Origin: an uncultured Candidatus Melainabacteria bacterium
Lineage (GTDB): Bacteria; Cyanobacteriota; Vampirovibrionia; Gastranaerophilales; Gastranaerophilaceae
Length of the DNA stretch: 64,000 nt
Assembly: GCA_934728585.1 (NCBI GenBank)
Contig: CAKVDZ010000005.1
Location: 27,497 to 91,496, forward strand
Reading direction: 5' to 3'
The stretch's first letter is position 1, and the number at the start of each line of letters is the position of its first letter. Shown here piece after piece: positions 25,749 through 33,955 of the stretch. Below the pieces are notes generated by a model that was not told the origin of the DNA, searched no databases, and saw nothing but the letters and a program-made list of their open reading frames with translations. Made by a program: the position numbers and the translations under genes.

Positions 25749-27102
25749 TGAACAAAAAATTCTTGAAACAATTAATATGATTAAGCTTCATCATTTAGAC
25801 ATTCGTACCGTTACAATGTCTTTGAGTCTACGCGACTGTATATCTGATGATGCAGAAAAAGTTTATTCTAATGTATATAATAAAATTATTAAATACGCTA
25901 AAAATTTGTATCAGTATGCAAGTGATTTGGAAGATGAGTACTCAATTCCAATTATAAACAAGAGAATTGCAATAACTCCAGCGTCAATTTTAGGTGAATC
26001 TTGCAAAAATTTTGATTACGTAAAATTAGCTCAAGTTTTAGATAAAGCCGCTAAAGACGTAAATGTTAATTTTATTGGCGGATTTTCTGCTCTTGTTGAA
26101 AAAGGCTGTACAAAAGGTGATATCGCTTTAATAGAAAGTATTCCAGAAGCATTGGCTACTACAGAATATATCTGTTCATCAGTTAACGTTGCAAGTTCAA
26201 AAGCTGGTATAAATATGAATGCAGTTCTCAAAATGGCTGATATTATTAAAAAATCAGCGCAGCTAACAGCGGATAAAGATGGTTTAGGCGCTGCAAAACT
26301 TGTTTGCTTCTGTAATGCTCCTGGTGACAATCCATTTATGGCTGGAGCATTTTCAGGTTATGGAGAGCCAGAATGTGCTTTAAATGTTGGTGTTTCAGGT
26401 CCTGGTGTTGTGATGGCTGGGGTTGATAGTTTGCCAAAAGATGCAGATTTGAGCGAAGTAGCTAATACAATCAAAAAAATTGCATTTAAAATTACAACTA
26501 CAGGTGAGCTTATTGGTCGTAAGTTAGCTAAAAGATTAGATATTCCGTTTGGAGTAATTGATTTATCTTTAGCGCCAACACCTGCAGAGGGTGACAGTGT
26601 TGCTGGTATTTTTAAAGCTATGGGTTTAGAGCATGCTGGTGCTCATGGTACAACAGCAGCGTTGGCGATGCTAAATGATGCTGTTAAAAAAGGTGGCATT
26701 ATGGCAAGTTCTCATGTCGGAGGTTTAAGTGGTGCATTTATTCCAGTGTCAGAAGATGCAGGAATGATAGAAGCCGCATCAAACGGACATTTGACATTTG
26801 ATAAGCTTGAAGCGATGACTTCAGTTTGCTCTGTTGGGCTTGATATGATTGCTATTGCAGGTGATACTCCTAATTCTACAATCGCTGGTATTATTGCTGA
26901 TGAAATGGCAATCGGCATGATTAACAAAAAAACAACTGCTGTAAGGGTTATCCCTGTACCAAATAAGAAAGTCGGAGATGTTGCTGTTTACGGAGGACTT
27001 TTAGGTGAAGCTCCAATTATGGAGGTTGGTAGCCTATCATCAGATATTTTTGTAAATAGAGGTGGCAGAATTCCTGCTCCAATTCATTCGTTAAATAATT
27101 AA
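25735..27102 (+). CDS. UPF0210 (DUF711/PFL family) protein
   Basis: 455 residues, the family length. Family-like segments include VRTVTM-type start (IRTVTMSLSLRDC), ITPASILGES, FIGGFSALVEKG, GYGEPECALNVGVSGPGV, FGVIDLSLAPTPAEGDSVA and GDTPNSTIAGIIADEMAIG. The family is widespread in anaerobes; structures are known but the activity is not. It often sits beside a small ACT-domain protein, which I do not see here. The ATG overlaps the end of the ZorB-like gene by 14 bases, implying cotranscription. Confidence 0.88.
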   Translation: MNLNNEQKILETINMIKLHHLDIRTVTMSLSLRDCISDDAEKVYSNVYNKIIKYAKNLYQYASDLEDEYSIPIINKRIAITPASILGESCKNFDYVKLAQVLDKAAKDVNVNFIGGFSALVEKGCTKGDIALIESIPEALATTEYICSSVNVASSKAGINMNAVLKMADIIKKSAQLTADKDGLGAAKLVCFCNAPGDNPFMAGAFSGYGEPECALNVGVSGPGVVMAGVDSLPKDADLSEVANTIKKIAFKITTTGELIGRKLAKRLDIPFGVIDLSLAPTPAEGDSVAGIFKAMGLEHAGAHGTTAALAMLNDAVKKGGIMASSHVGGLSGAFIPVSEDAGMIEAASNGHLTFDKLEAMTSVCSVGLDMIAIAGDTPNSTIAGIIADEMAIGMINKKTTAVRVIPVPNKKVGDVAVYGGLLGEAPIMEVGSLSSDIFVNRGGRIPAPIHSLNN

Positions 27103-27114
27103 TCGGAGGTTTAT

Positions 27115-27456
27115 ATGAGTTATACTTTGAATAGATACGAAAATATGATTAGAGAATTTATTATTGATCAGCAATCTGACTCTTATAATAGAGGATCAAT
27201 CAATTATTCAAGATATAATAATTTAAGAGTAACAATGGAACCATCAAAACTGAAAGACCCACATTTATTTATTCGTATTGGAATTTCTGATGCGTGCTTT
27301 TTGATTGAAGATGGAACTTTACTTTCAGGCTCATTGGGGGCGGATACTAAGTTTATTCCAAAATGGTTGAATAAATCAGGCGTTAGAGAAGAACTGATGC
27401 TAACTTGGGCTGATGCTCAAAAAGTAGACTTTGAAGAAGCCGAAAGAAATGAATAA
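27115..27456 (+). CDS. Conserved hypothetical, 113 residues
   Basis: CGGAGG lies before the ATG, twelve bases after the UPF0210 stop, so it is the last gene of the four-gene operon. The protein is soluble, with a mixed alpha/beta core (LFIRIGISDACFLIEDGTLLSG) and an acidic helical end. No Cys pairs, P-loop or membrane segment is visible, and I recognise no family. A small regulatory partner of the UPF0210 enzyme is one possibility. Confidence 0.65.
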   Translation: MSYTLNRYENMIREFIIDQQSDSYNRGSINYSRYNNLRVTMEPSKLKDPHLFIRIGISDACFLIEDGTLLSGSLGADTKFIPKWLNKSGVREELMLTWADAQKVDFEEAERNE

Positions 27457-27474
27457 TATTACGTAACAAATTAT

Positions 27475-27555
27475 TTGCAATTTATTTTTTTTGTTATAAA
27501 ATCAAATTATAAGTTTAGGATAGAATGTGATTTTGCAAAACACATTCTATTTTAA
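27475..27555 (+). promoter_or_regulatory. Promoter and 5' leader hairpin of the rpmG-secE-nusG operon
   Basis: TTGCAA (27475) and TATAAA (27495) form a plausible promoter. Downstream, TAGAATGTG/CACATTCTA (27521-27549) is a perfect 9-bp stem with an 11-base loop followed by TTTTAA. The hairpin lies between promoter and rpmG, so it could be an attenuator, or simply the terminator of the preceding operon. Confidence 0.5.
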
Positions 27556-27587
27556 TAGGTAACATTTTATTAGAAAAGGAAATAAAA

Positions 27588-27755
27588 ATGGGCATTAAAG
27601 GTAGAGTTGACAAAATGGTAGTTTTAGCTTGTGAAGAATGCAAAGAAAGAAACTACACAACAGTTAAAAACAAAAAAACAAGCAAAGAAAGAATGGAATT
27701 GAACAAATATTGTCCAAGATGCCAAAAACATACTTCTCATAAAGAAACAAAATAG
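27588..27755 (+). CDS. rpmG: 50S ribosomal protein L33
   Basis: 55 residues, the family length, with AAAGGA before the ATG. Two Cys pairs (ACEECKERNY and CPRCQKH) make the zinc-binding form of L33. It is followed by tRNA-Trp, secE and nusG, the classic order. The frame was read directly from the bases. Confidence 0.95.
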   Translation: MGIKGRVDKMVVLACEECKERNYTTVKNKKTSKERMELNKYCPRCQKHTSHKETK

Positions 27756-27784
27756 TTAGTAAAAATTACTTAATTATAACTATT

Positions 27785-27857
27785 GCGCCTTTAGTTCAGT
27801 TGGTAGAACGTCGGTCTCCAAAACCGGATGTCGAGGGTTCGAGTCCTTCAGGGCGCG
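27785..27857 (+). tRNA. trnW: tRNA-Trp (CCA)
   Basis: The cloverleaf folds completely: acceptor GCGCCTT/AGGGCGC with one G-U pair, D arm with TTGGTAGAAC, anticodon stem TCGGT/ACCGG with loop CTCCAAA (anticodon CCA), T arm GAGGG-TTCGAGT-CCTTC. The 3' CCA is not encoded. It lies between rpmG and secE, its usual place. Confidence 0.97.
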
Positions 27858-27881
27858 AGTTATATAAAAAAGGATAAATAA

Positions 27882-28082
27882 ATGAATAATGAAATGATAC
27901 AAGCAATAGTTACATACTTCAAAGGCGTGCGTGCTGAATGGGGTAAGATTAACTGGCCTGAAAAGCAACAAGTTATTGCCGAAACAATTTTTGTTATAGG
28001 TATTGTTGCATTTTTTACTGTTGCAGTATATCTAATGGACATTATTTACAAATCAGTTTTAGGGCTAATCCCAAATAGTTAA
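27882..28082 (+). CDS. secE: Preprotein translocase subunit SecE
   Basis: 66 residues with one membrane helix (about 34-56) after the conserved amphipathic stretch YFKGVRAEWGKINWPEK. It is the short single-helix form. It clamps SecY in the inner-membrane translocon. AAAGGA lies before the ATG, and nusG follows after fifteen bases. Confidence 0.96.
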   Translation: MNNEMIQAIVTYFKGVRAEWGKINWPEKQQVIAETIFVIGIVAFFTVAVYLMDIIYKSVLGLIPNS

Positions 28083-28097
28083 GGAAGAATAAAACAA

Positions 28098-28856
28098 ATG
28101 GCAGAAAAAGACAAAGAATTATTTATGGACGAAAGTGCTGAAGTTGTTAAAACTAGCAGAGATTTGGTTGGCGACTTGGTAGTTGGTGAAGGTGTTCCTT
28201 CAAAAGCTAAAAAAGAAAAGAAAGAAGCAACTAAGAAAGCATCTAAACCACGTACTAAAAAAGTAAAAGAAGAAACTTCTGAAGCTCCACAAGAAGCTGA
28301 AGTTGAAAATATAAAACCAGCAAAAGCACCAGAAAAACGTTGGTATATCGTTAATACTTATTCAGGATACGAAAACAAAGTTAAAGTTAACTTAGAAAAA
28401 CGTATTGAATATATGAATATGGGTGAAAAAATCTTTAGAGTAGAAGTTCCTCAAAAAACTATTACTCAAGTTAAGGCTGGTAAGAAAACAGAAAAAGACG
28501 AAAAAGTATTTCCAGGATATGTTTTAGTAGAAATGATTATGGACGAAGATAGCTGGTATGTTGTTAGACATACAGCTGGAGTTACTCGTTTCGTAGGTTC
28601 TGCTAAAAAACCTATTCCAGCTAGAGATAGCGAAATCAAGAAGGTTCTTGGTAGAGCTACAGCAGACGCTCCTCAAAGAATTGAACTTGACGTTAAAGCT
28701 GGTGACAAGGTTAAAATCATTTCTGGTCCATTTGCAGACTTTGTTGGTGATATCACAGAAGTATATCCTGATAAAGCTAAATTAAGAGCAAATGTATCAA
28801 TCTTTGGACGTGAAACTCCAGTTGAATTAGAATACAAACAAATTCAAAAATTATAA
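28098..28856 (+). CDS. nusG: Transcription antitermination factor NusG with N-terminal extension
   Basis: 252 residues. The NGN domain begins near residue 82 (RWYIVNTYSGYENKVK) and contains FPGYVLVEM and VVRHTAGVTRFVG. The C-terminal KOW domain has GDKVKIISGPFADFVG. NusG links RNA polymerase to Rho or the ribosome. The first 80 residues are Lys/Glu-rich (KAKKEKKEATKKASK) and absent from the core family; several lineages have such charged extensions. AAGGA lies before the ATG. Confidence 0.96.
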   Translation: MAEKDKELFMDESAEVVKTSRDLVGDLVVGEGVPSKAKKEKKEATKKASKPRTKKVKEETSEAPQEAEVENIKPAKAPEKRWYIVNTYSGYENKVKVNLEKRIEYMNMGEKIFRVEVPQKTITQVKAGKKTEKDEKVFPGYVLVEMIMDEDSWYVVRHTAGVTRFVGSAKKPIPARDSEIKKVLGRATADAPQRIELDVKAGDKVKIISGPFADFVGDITEVYPDKAKLRANVSIFGRETPVELEYKQIQKL

Positions 28857-28881
28857 TTGAGTAACTACTCATAAGTAAAAT

Positions 28882-28915
28882 TGTGGAAGGGGTCAGGTAT
28901 CCCGCTATTACCACA
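28882..28915 (+). promoter_or_regulatory. rplK leader stem-loop (r-protein autoregulation candidate)
   Basis: TGTGG pairs with CCACA around an inner GGG/CCC hairpin, ending just before the rplK ribosome site (GAAAGGA). A similar element precedes rplA. By position and form it resembles L1/L11-operon leader sites. Confidence 0.5.
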
Positions 28916-28928
28916 GAAAGGACAAAAC

Positions 28929-29354
28929 ATGGCAAAAAAAGTAGTAGGAAAAATCAAACTTCAAATTGAAGCTGGAAAAGCAAATCCATCACCTCCAGTT
29001 GGTCCTGCGTTAGGTCAACACGGTGTTAACATCATGGATTTCTGCAAACAATTCAATGCAAAAACTGAATCGCAAGCAGGATACATCATTCCAGTAGTTA
29101 TTGATGTTTATGAAGACAGAAGTTTTACATTCGTGACAAAATCACCTCCAGCTCCTGTTCTAATTAAGAAAATTTTAAACATTCCTAAGGGATCAGCTAC
29201 ACCTAACAAAACAAAAGTTGCTGAAATCACTCAAGAACAACTTGAAGAAATCGCAAAAATCAAAATGAACGATTTGAACGCAACAACAATGGAAGCTGCT
29301 GTAGAAATGATTAAAGGTTCTTGCAGAGCTATGGGTGTTACTGTTAAACAGTAG
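28929..29354 (+). CDS. rplK: 50S ribosomal protein L11
   Basis: 141 residues from the ATG at 28929 (AAAGGA upstream); a longer in-frame start would lie inside the leader hairpin. Typical segments are IKLQIEAGKANPSPPVGPAL, GVNIMDFCKQFN and the RNA-binding C-terminus with GSCRAMGV. L11 is part of the factor-binding stalk base. Confidence 0.97.
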   Translation: MAKKVVGKIKLQIEAGKANPSPPVGPALGQHGVNIMDFCKQFNAKTESQAGYIIPVVIDVYEDRSFTFVTKSPPAPVLIKKILNIPKGSATPNKTKVAEITQEQLEEIAKIKMNDLNATTMEAAVEMIKGSCRAMGVTVKQ

Positions 29355-29370
29355 CGATACAGTTTAAGTA

Positions 29371-29398
29371 TGGAAGGACGAAAGTCCGTTACTACCAC
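29371..29398 (+). promoter_or_regulatory. rplA leader stem-loop, second copy of the motif
   Basis: TGG pairs with CCA around a GGAC-GAAA-GTCC hairpin. TACCAC and GAAAGGA follow as in the rplK leader. It is probably the second site for the same feedback regulator. Confidence 0.5.
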
Positions 29399-29412
29399 GA
29401 AAGGAAAAAATT

Positions 29413-30141
29413 ATGTCAAAATTAACAAAAAAACAACAAAAAATGCAAGAGTTGTTAGAGGGTTTTGAACAACCATCTACAGGTCTTGAAGCATTAAAAA
29501 AATTAAAAGAAATCTCTGAAGCAGTTTCTAAATTCAACGAAACAGTAGAATGCCACATGAGATTAGGTATTGAAGTAAAACACGCTGACCAACAAATTCG
29601 TTCAACAACTGTATTACCAGCTGGTTTAGGTAAAACAGTTAGAGTTTGTGTTATCGCAAAAGGTAACAAAGTTGACGAAGCTTTAGCAGCAGGCGCAGAC
29701 TTCGCGGGTACAGAAGATATCATTGACAAAATCGACAAGGGTTGGTTTGAATTTGATACTTTAATTGCAACTCCAGATTGTATGGGTATGCTTGGTAAAT
29801 TAGGTCGTGTATTAGGTCCAAAAGGCTTAATGCCAAACCCTAAAACAGGTACTGTTACATTAGAAGTAGGCAAAGCTGTTAAAGATGCAAAGGCAGGTAA
29901 AGTTGAATTCCGTGCTGATAAACAAGGTATGATTCACTGCCCTATCGGTAAGGTTCAATTCAGCGTAGAAGATTTAATGAAAAACTATGCTACTTTAGCT
30001 GAAGCTATTATCAAAGCAAAACCTGCTTCTGCAAAAGGTACATACATTAAATCAGCTTACTTAGCAACTACAATGGGTCCTGGTATCAAATTAGATACAA
30101 AAACTTTAGCTGCAGAAGTTAAAGATTACATCGGAGCATAG
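29413..30141 (+). CDS. rplA: 50S ribosomal protein L1
   Basis: 242 residues with the L1 signature (PKGLMPNPKTGTV) and GTEDIIDKI. L1 builds the mobile E-site stalk and usually represses its own mRNA. AAAGGA lies before the ATG. Unlike the common order, rplJ and rplL do not follow; a strong terminator ends the operon here. Confidence 0.97.
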   Translation: MSKLTKKQQKMQELLEGFEQPSTGLEALKKLKEISEAVSKFNETVECHMRLGIEVKHADQQIRSTTVLPAGLGKTVRVCVIAKGNKVDEALAAGADFAGTEDIIDKIDKGWFEFDTLIATPDCMGMLGKLGRVLGPKGLMPNPKTGTVTLEVGKAVKDAKAGKVEFRADKQGMIHCPIGKVQFSVEDLMKNYATLAEAIIKAKPASAKGTYIKSAYLATTMGPGIKLDTKTLAAEVKDYIGA

Positions 30142-30157
30142 TAGATTTAAACTTTTA

Positions 30158-30184
30158 GGCGTGGCGAAAGCCACGCCTTTTTTA
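30158..30184 (+). terminator. Rho-independent terminator after rplA
   Basis: Perfect 8-bp stem GGCGTGGC/GCCACGCC, GAAA tetraloop, then a run of seven T. Confidence 0.97.
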
Positions 30185-30203
30185 ATAATTAGAGGATTTA
30201 AAA

Positions 30204-30830
30204 ATGAAAAAAGGCTTATTTATTACATTTGAGGGTGCTGACGGTTGTGGAAAAACTACTCAAATTAAGTTGTTAACAGATTACTTAGAAAAACGAGGTT
30301 TTGATGTTGTTTTGACAAGAGAACCAGGGTGTAAAGGTTTAGGTGAAAAAATTCGTTCGCTATTGCTTGATTATGATGGTGAAGTTTCATCTGTTTGTGA
30401 GTCTTTTTTATTTTTAGCAGATAGAGCTCAAAATGTTGATATTATCGTTCGTAAAAACATAGAACAAGGCAAAATTGTAATTAGTGATAGACACACAGAT
30501 TCATCTCTTGCTTATCAAGGGTATGGTCGTCAATTAGACGTTGATAAAATTGATATGCTAAACAATATTGCGACAAGTGGTTTAAAACCCGATTTGACAA
30601 TTGTTTTTGATATTGATGTTGATACTTCAATGGAAAGAGTTGGAAAAGAAAAAGATAGAATGGAATCAGCAGGAAAAGACTTTTTTGAAAGAGTTCGTCA
30701 AGGGTATTTAAAAATTGCCCAAAAAGAACCAAACAGAGTTAAAGTTATTAACTCTGTTGATTCAATTGAAAATATTCACAATCAAGTTGTTGATTTATTT
30801 GTTGAACTCGAAGAAAAAAGCTTTAAGTAA
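30204..30830 (+). CDS. tmk: Thymidylate kinase
   Basis: 208 residues. It phosphorylates dTMP to dTDP. The P-loop is EGADGCGKTTQIK, the TMP-binding segment TREPGCKGLGEKIR, the DR motif SDRHTDSSLAYQGYGR, and the LID follows VGKEKDRME. AGAGG lies before the ATG. The last 36 bases overlap the convergent peptidase gene on the other strand. Confidence 0.96.
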   Translation: MKKGLFITFEGADGCGKTTQIKLLTDYLEKRGFDVVLTREPGCKGLGEKIRSLLLDYDGEVSSVCESFLFLADRAQNVDIIVRKNIEQGKIVISDRHTDSSLAYQGYGRQLDVDKIDMLNNIATSGLKPDLTIVFDIDVDTSMERVGKEKDRMESAGKDFFERVRQGYLKIAQKEPNRVKVINSVDSIENIHNQVVDLFVELEEKSFK

Positions 30831-31955
30831 TTCGTAGCCTTTTAAAAAGCTTTTGTAATCAATTTTTTCGTCTGCTGAGTGCATATTGTAAAGGTCTGCA
30901 AGTCCCATTAAAAATGGAATGAATGTTTCGCCCTTTGCATTTTTATGTTGGCAGTAAATATGAGTTTCTGCGCCTGCGTGGAATGAATTTATTTCATATT
31001 TTACGCCAAGTTTTTTTGCTGTTCTTTCAAAAACTTCTGGAATATAAGTGTCGTTTGATTTTTCAAATGCTGGCATTTTTTGTTTGAAAGTGCCTACTGC
31101 TTTTGCAATTCCGTCGTATTTTTTGTTAAAATCAGCAATAATATTTTGAATTTTAGCAATTAATTCATTTTCTTTACTTAAATCGGCACTTCTAATTGAG
31201 TAAGTTGCTTCTGCATAAGGATTTAAAACATTTGTAACCTTGATATCCCCAGCCTTTATGCCACCTAGGTTGATTGAAGTTACAACGCCTGTTTCATCTT
31301 CATAATAAACACCTTGAGGAATGTTGTTGCAAAGTTCAGCCATTAATTTTGCTGCATTTGGTTTTGTTTTGTCAGCAATTTCAATGCCAGAGTGACCACC
31401 TTTACAAGATATTTCAACATGTCCGTTACAGTAGCTTGCACCAGATACTTGAAGTACACCGAATTCATCTGCATCACAAACGATAACATATTTTGAATTT
31501 AGTTTATTAAAATCAAAGTTGTGAATACCGCTCATGCCATTTTCTTCGTCACGAGTGAACACAACTTCTAATCCGCCGTGTTTAATATCTGAATTTTTGA
31601 TATCTTTAAGTAATTTTAATGCTGAAGACATGCCAAATTTATCGTCGCCACCAAGAGTTCTGTTATTTGCGTGAATAAAATCTCCATCTAAAATTGGAGT
31701 TACAGGTGAATCATCACCAACTACGTCCATGTGTGAAGATAAAGCCATTAGTGGTTTTGAACTATCTGTGGCAGGAAGTTTAATGATAACATTGTTATAG
31801 CTATCTGTTTCAAAATCTAATCCCTCTTTTTTGCAGTAATCTCTAACCCAATCTACAACTTTTTCTTCGTGTAGTGATGGAGATGGAATACTTGTTAAAT
31901 TGTAAAAAATGTCAATTAATTCTTCTTCTTTTCTTAAATTTTCCATTGTTTCCAT
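30795..31955 (-). CDS. PepT-like M20 metallopeptidase
   Basis: 386 residues from an ATG with AGAGGA upstream. The di-zinc centre is visible: ALSSHMDVVGD, TLGGDDKFGMSSALK, FTRDEENGMSG with the catalytic Glu, CDADEFG. The dimerisation insert lies at about 195-300. The closest family is tripeptidase T, a cytoplasmic aminopeptidase, but other M20 enzymes are possible. The 3' end overlaps tmk by 36 bases; a 63-residue gene lies two bases upstream. Confidence 0.88.
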   Translation of the reverse strand: METMENLRKEEELIDIFYNLTSIPSPSLHEEKVVDWVRDYCKKEGLDFETDSYNNVIIKLPATDSSKPLMALSSHMDVVGDDSPVTPILDGDFIHANNRTLGGDDKFGMSSALKLLKDIKNSDIKHGGLEVVFTRDEENGMSGIHNFDFNKLNSKYVIVCDADEFGVLQVSGASYCNGHVEISCKGGHSGIEIADKTKPNAAKLMAELCNNIPQGVYYEDETGVVTSINLGGIKAGDIKVTNVLNPYAEATYSIRSADLSKENELIAKIQNIIADFNKKYDGIAKAVGTFKQKMPAFEKSNDTYIPEVFERTAKKLGVKYEINSFHAGAETHIYCQHKNAKGETFIPFLMGLADLYNMHSADEKIDYKSFLKGYELLKAFFFEFNK

Positions 31956-31957
31956 AA

Positions 31958-32149
31958 TTATTGTCCTCTAAAAAATCTTTGTCCGACGCCACCTTCTCCG
32001 ATACGAATTTTTATAGGGCGCATACATCGTGGGCATCTACCAACGTATGCGGTACCTTCTTTGTTCGGGTATATTCTACCATATACTCCACAACAATCAA
32101 ACATAATTCCTATAAACTTTTTAGGCTCTTTTTTATCTTGCTCTGTCAT
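31958..32149 (-). CDS. 63-residue conserved zinc-ribbon-like protein
   Basis: Cys pairs DCCGVYGRIY and GRCPRCMRPI could bind one zinc. The tail is Gly/Arg-rich. AAAGGA lies before the ATG, which is inside the 3' end of the hydrolase gene (17-base overlap), and the peptidase gene starts two bases after its stop, so all three are cotranscribed. I believe similar short proteins occur in other bacteria but cannot name a function. Confidence 0.7.
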   Translation of the reverse strand: MTEQDKKEPKKFIGIMFDCCGVYGRIYPNKEGTAYVGRCPRCMRPIKIRIGEGGVGQRFFRGQ

Positions 32150-33944
32150 ATTTGCATCCTTTATTGTTTATATTTTTAGGTTGAATATTTGAACATGAAT
32201 TGCTTGAAAATACGCTTATTGTAAGAGTTTTAATGTATTTTTCTTGTAAGTGAGCAAAATCAAATAGAATTACGCCCCCTAAATTTAGTTTGCGAGTTTC
32301 GTGAATTTGCCTGATTAAGTCTTCTTCTGAACCACCCATAAATGTTACAAATAGACCTGCATAAAGTTTTGTTCTAGGTGACATCTCTTTTAGCATGTTG
32401 TAAATCATAACTTTAATAGTTTTAGCGTCACAGGTTAAGAATAACGGTGTAAACGCATCAATATAGTTGTTTTCAGACCAAGTTACCCAGTCTTGTTGTT
32501 TTGTTTCTAGTGCACCATATTTATCTGGAAAAACAACCGCTGTTAATGTTATTTTATTTTGTCTACAAATTTTTGATACAGAGTCAACAAAAAGTGTGAT
32601 TTTATCTTGTCTGTATTTGTCCCATTCTCGCCATAGTTTTGAACTATATGTCAAGTTTGCTGGGTCTTCACCATAAATAAGTTTAAATTCATCTCTAGCA
32701 TATTTTGTGTATCCCCAGTTGCTCGCAGCATAGTTCATATATCTTGCACGTACTGATTGTGGATATCGAATATAATCTAAGTTTATGCCGTCAGGGTTGT
32801 ATGTAGTTATAATTTCTGTGATTAATTCTTTTAAGAATGTTTGCACAGCTGGGTTTGCAGGATCTAAAAAATATCCATTATGTTCTGAACTAGATGATAC
32901 AGGTAAAGGTGCATCAACACTTCGTAAATTTACATTTGACCAATCTGGATTAACTGCAAGAATTGTATTATTAACCTGTGGCTTGTTTCCAATGTAGAAG
33001 GATTCAAACCAGATGTGAACTTTTATTCCTCTTTTGTGTGCTTCTGTAATCCATATTTTTAGAGGGTCTATGCCTTCAAAATTAGGATTTTGTACGATAA
33101 ATCCATATTTTTCCATTGTTTGACTTGGAAAAATTGTTCTACCATGAAAATATGTTTCTAAAAATACATTATTTATTCCAGCAGTTTTGAGTTTATCAAG
33201 TGTTGAGATAATTCCAGCTTCTGTCTTGCTTGTTGGTCTTATCCAAATACCTTTTAGCTCGTTTGATTTATAAGGAATTGCAGTTGCAAGTGCTTGATTT
33301 GCATAGTTCATGGCTTTAATTGCATATTCTTGAACGTCGGAGTTACTTCTTTGAGCACGTCTTAAATAGTGTTTTGCATTATTTATAAGTTCGCGTGTTG
33401 GACGGCTGTTATATGTTAGCGAATTTTTTTGATAATAATTCATCATTGTTGTTGCTTCAATAATTTTTTCTTTTGCAGCAAATACATAGCTATCAGAAGT
33501 TGTTAATGCTGTAATAGTTTGATTATTGGCATCAATAAACACTTTTGTACCAATGTGGATATTTTTATTTAACCATGTCTTAGCTCTACCGTGTGCGCTT
33601 ATTACAAGCCCATTTGACGGAATTATTGAATCAGCTCCGCTTAGTGAAGTTACAACGTTACCCTCAACAATTGCTTCTGCGCCAAATTCGTTTGTTCCTG
33701 TTGAGTTTCCAAAACTTTGAGTATATACAACAAGTTGATTTGCACCTCTTAATCCAGGGTACATGCTTGCAGACCAGTTGTTTGACACAGTTGGGTCGAT
33801 TGCGTTAATTTTGTAGGTAGATTTTTCGAATACTTGTTCGTGAGGAGCAAGCTCTACCGACTTAAATGCGGTATCTGCCATCGCGCTTAAGCTCGAAATA
33901 GTCAAGGTTAATGTTATTAAAAATGTTGTTAAAAATCTCCTCAT
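32133..33944 (-). CDS. Secreted GHL10 (DUF187-type) glycoside hydrolase family protein
   Basis: 603 residues with a signal peptide (MRRFLTTFLITLTLTISSLSAMA). Residues 30-180 are a beta-rich N-terminal region. Residues 235-580 form a TIM-barrel of the GHL10 type: ELKGIWIRPTSKTEAGI, NNVFLETYFHGRTI, HIWFESFYIG, DGINLDYIRYPQS with the likely catalytic Asp, and AFTPLFLTCD. Such enzymes probably cut peptidoglycan or exopolysaccharide; the substrate is not known. It lies twelve bases downstream of the TPR protein gene. Confidence 0.85.
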   Translation of the reverse strand: MRRFLTTFLITLTLTISSLSAMADTAFKSVELAPHEQVFEKSTYKINAIDPTVSNNWSASMYPGLRGANQLVVYTQSFGNSTGTNEFGAEAIVEGNVVTSLSGADSIIPSNGLVISAHGRAKTWLNKNIHIGTKVFIDANNQTITALTTSDSYVFAAKEKIIEATTMMNYYQKNSLTYNSRPTRELINNAKHYLRRAQRSNSDVQEYAIKAMNYANQALATAIPYKSNELKGIWIRPTSKTEAGIISTLDKLKTAGINNVFLETYFHGRTIFPSQTMEKYGFIVQNPNFEGIDPLKIWITEAHKRGIKVHIWFESFYIGNKPQVNNTILAVNPDWSNVNLRSVDAPLPVSSSSEHNGYFLDPANPAVQTFLKELITEIITTYNPDGINLDYIRYPQSVRARYMNYAASNWGYTKYARDEFKLIYGEDPANLTYSSKLWREWDKYRQDKITLFVDSVSKICRQNKITLTAVVFPDKYGALETKQQDWVTWSENNYIDAFTPLFLTCDAKTIKVMIYNMLKEMSPRTKLYAGLFVTFMGGSEEDLIRQIHETRKLNLGGVILFDFAHLQEKYIKTLTISVFSSNSCSNIQPKNINNKGCKYDRAR

Positions 33945-33955
33945 TTTGTCACCCT

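Noticed and set aside
27780..28042. Minus-strand open frames over tRNA-Trp and secE
   Set aside because: They run through a tRNA and a clear secE gene; shadows.
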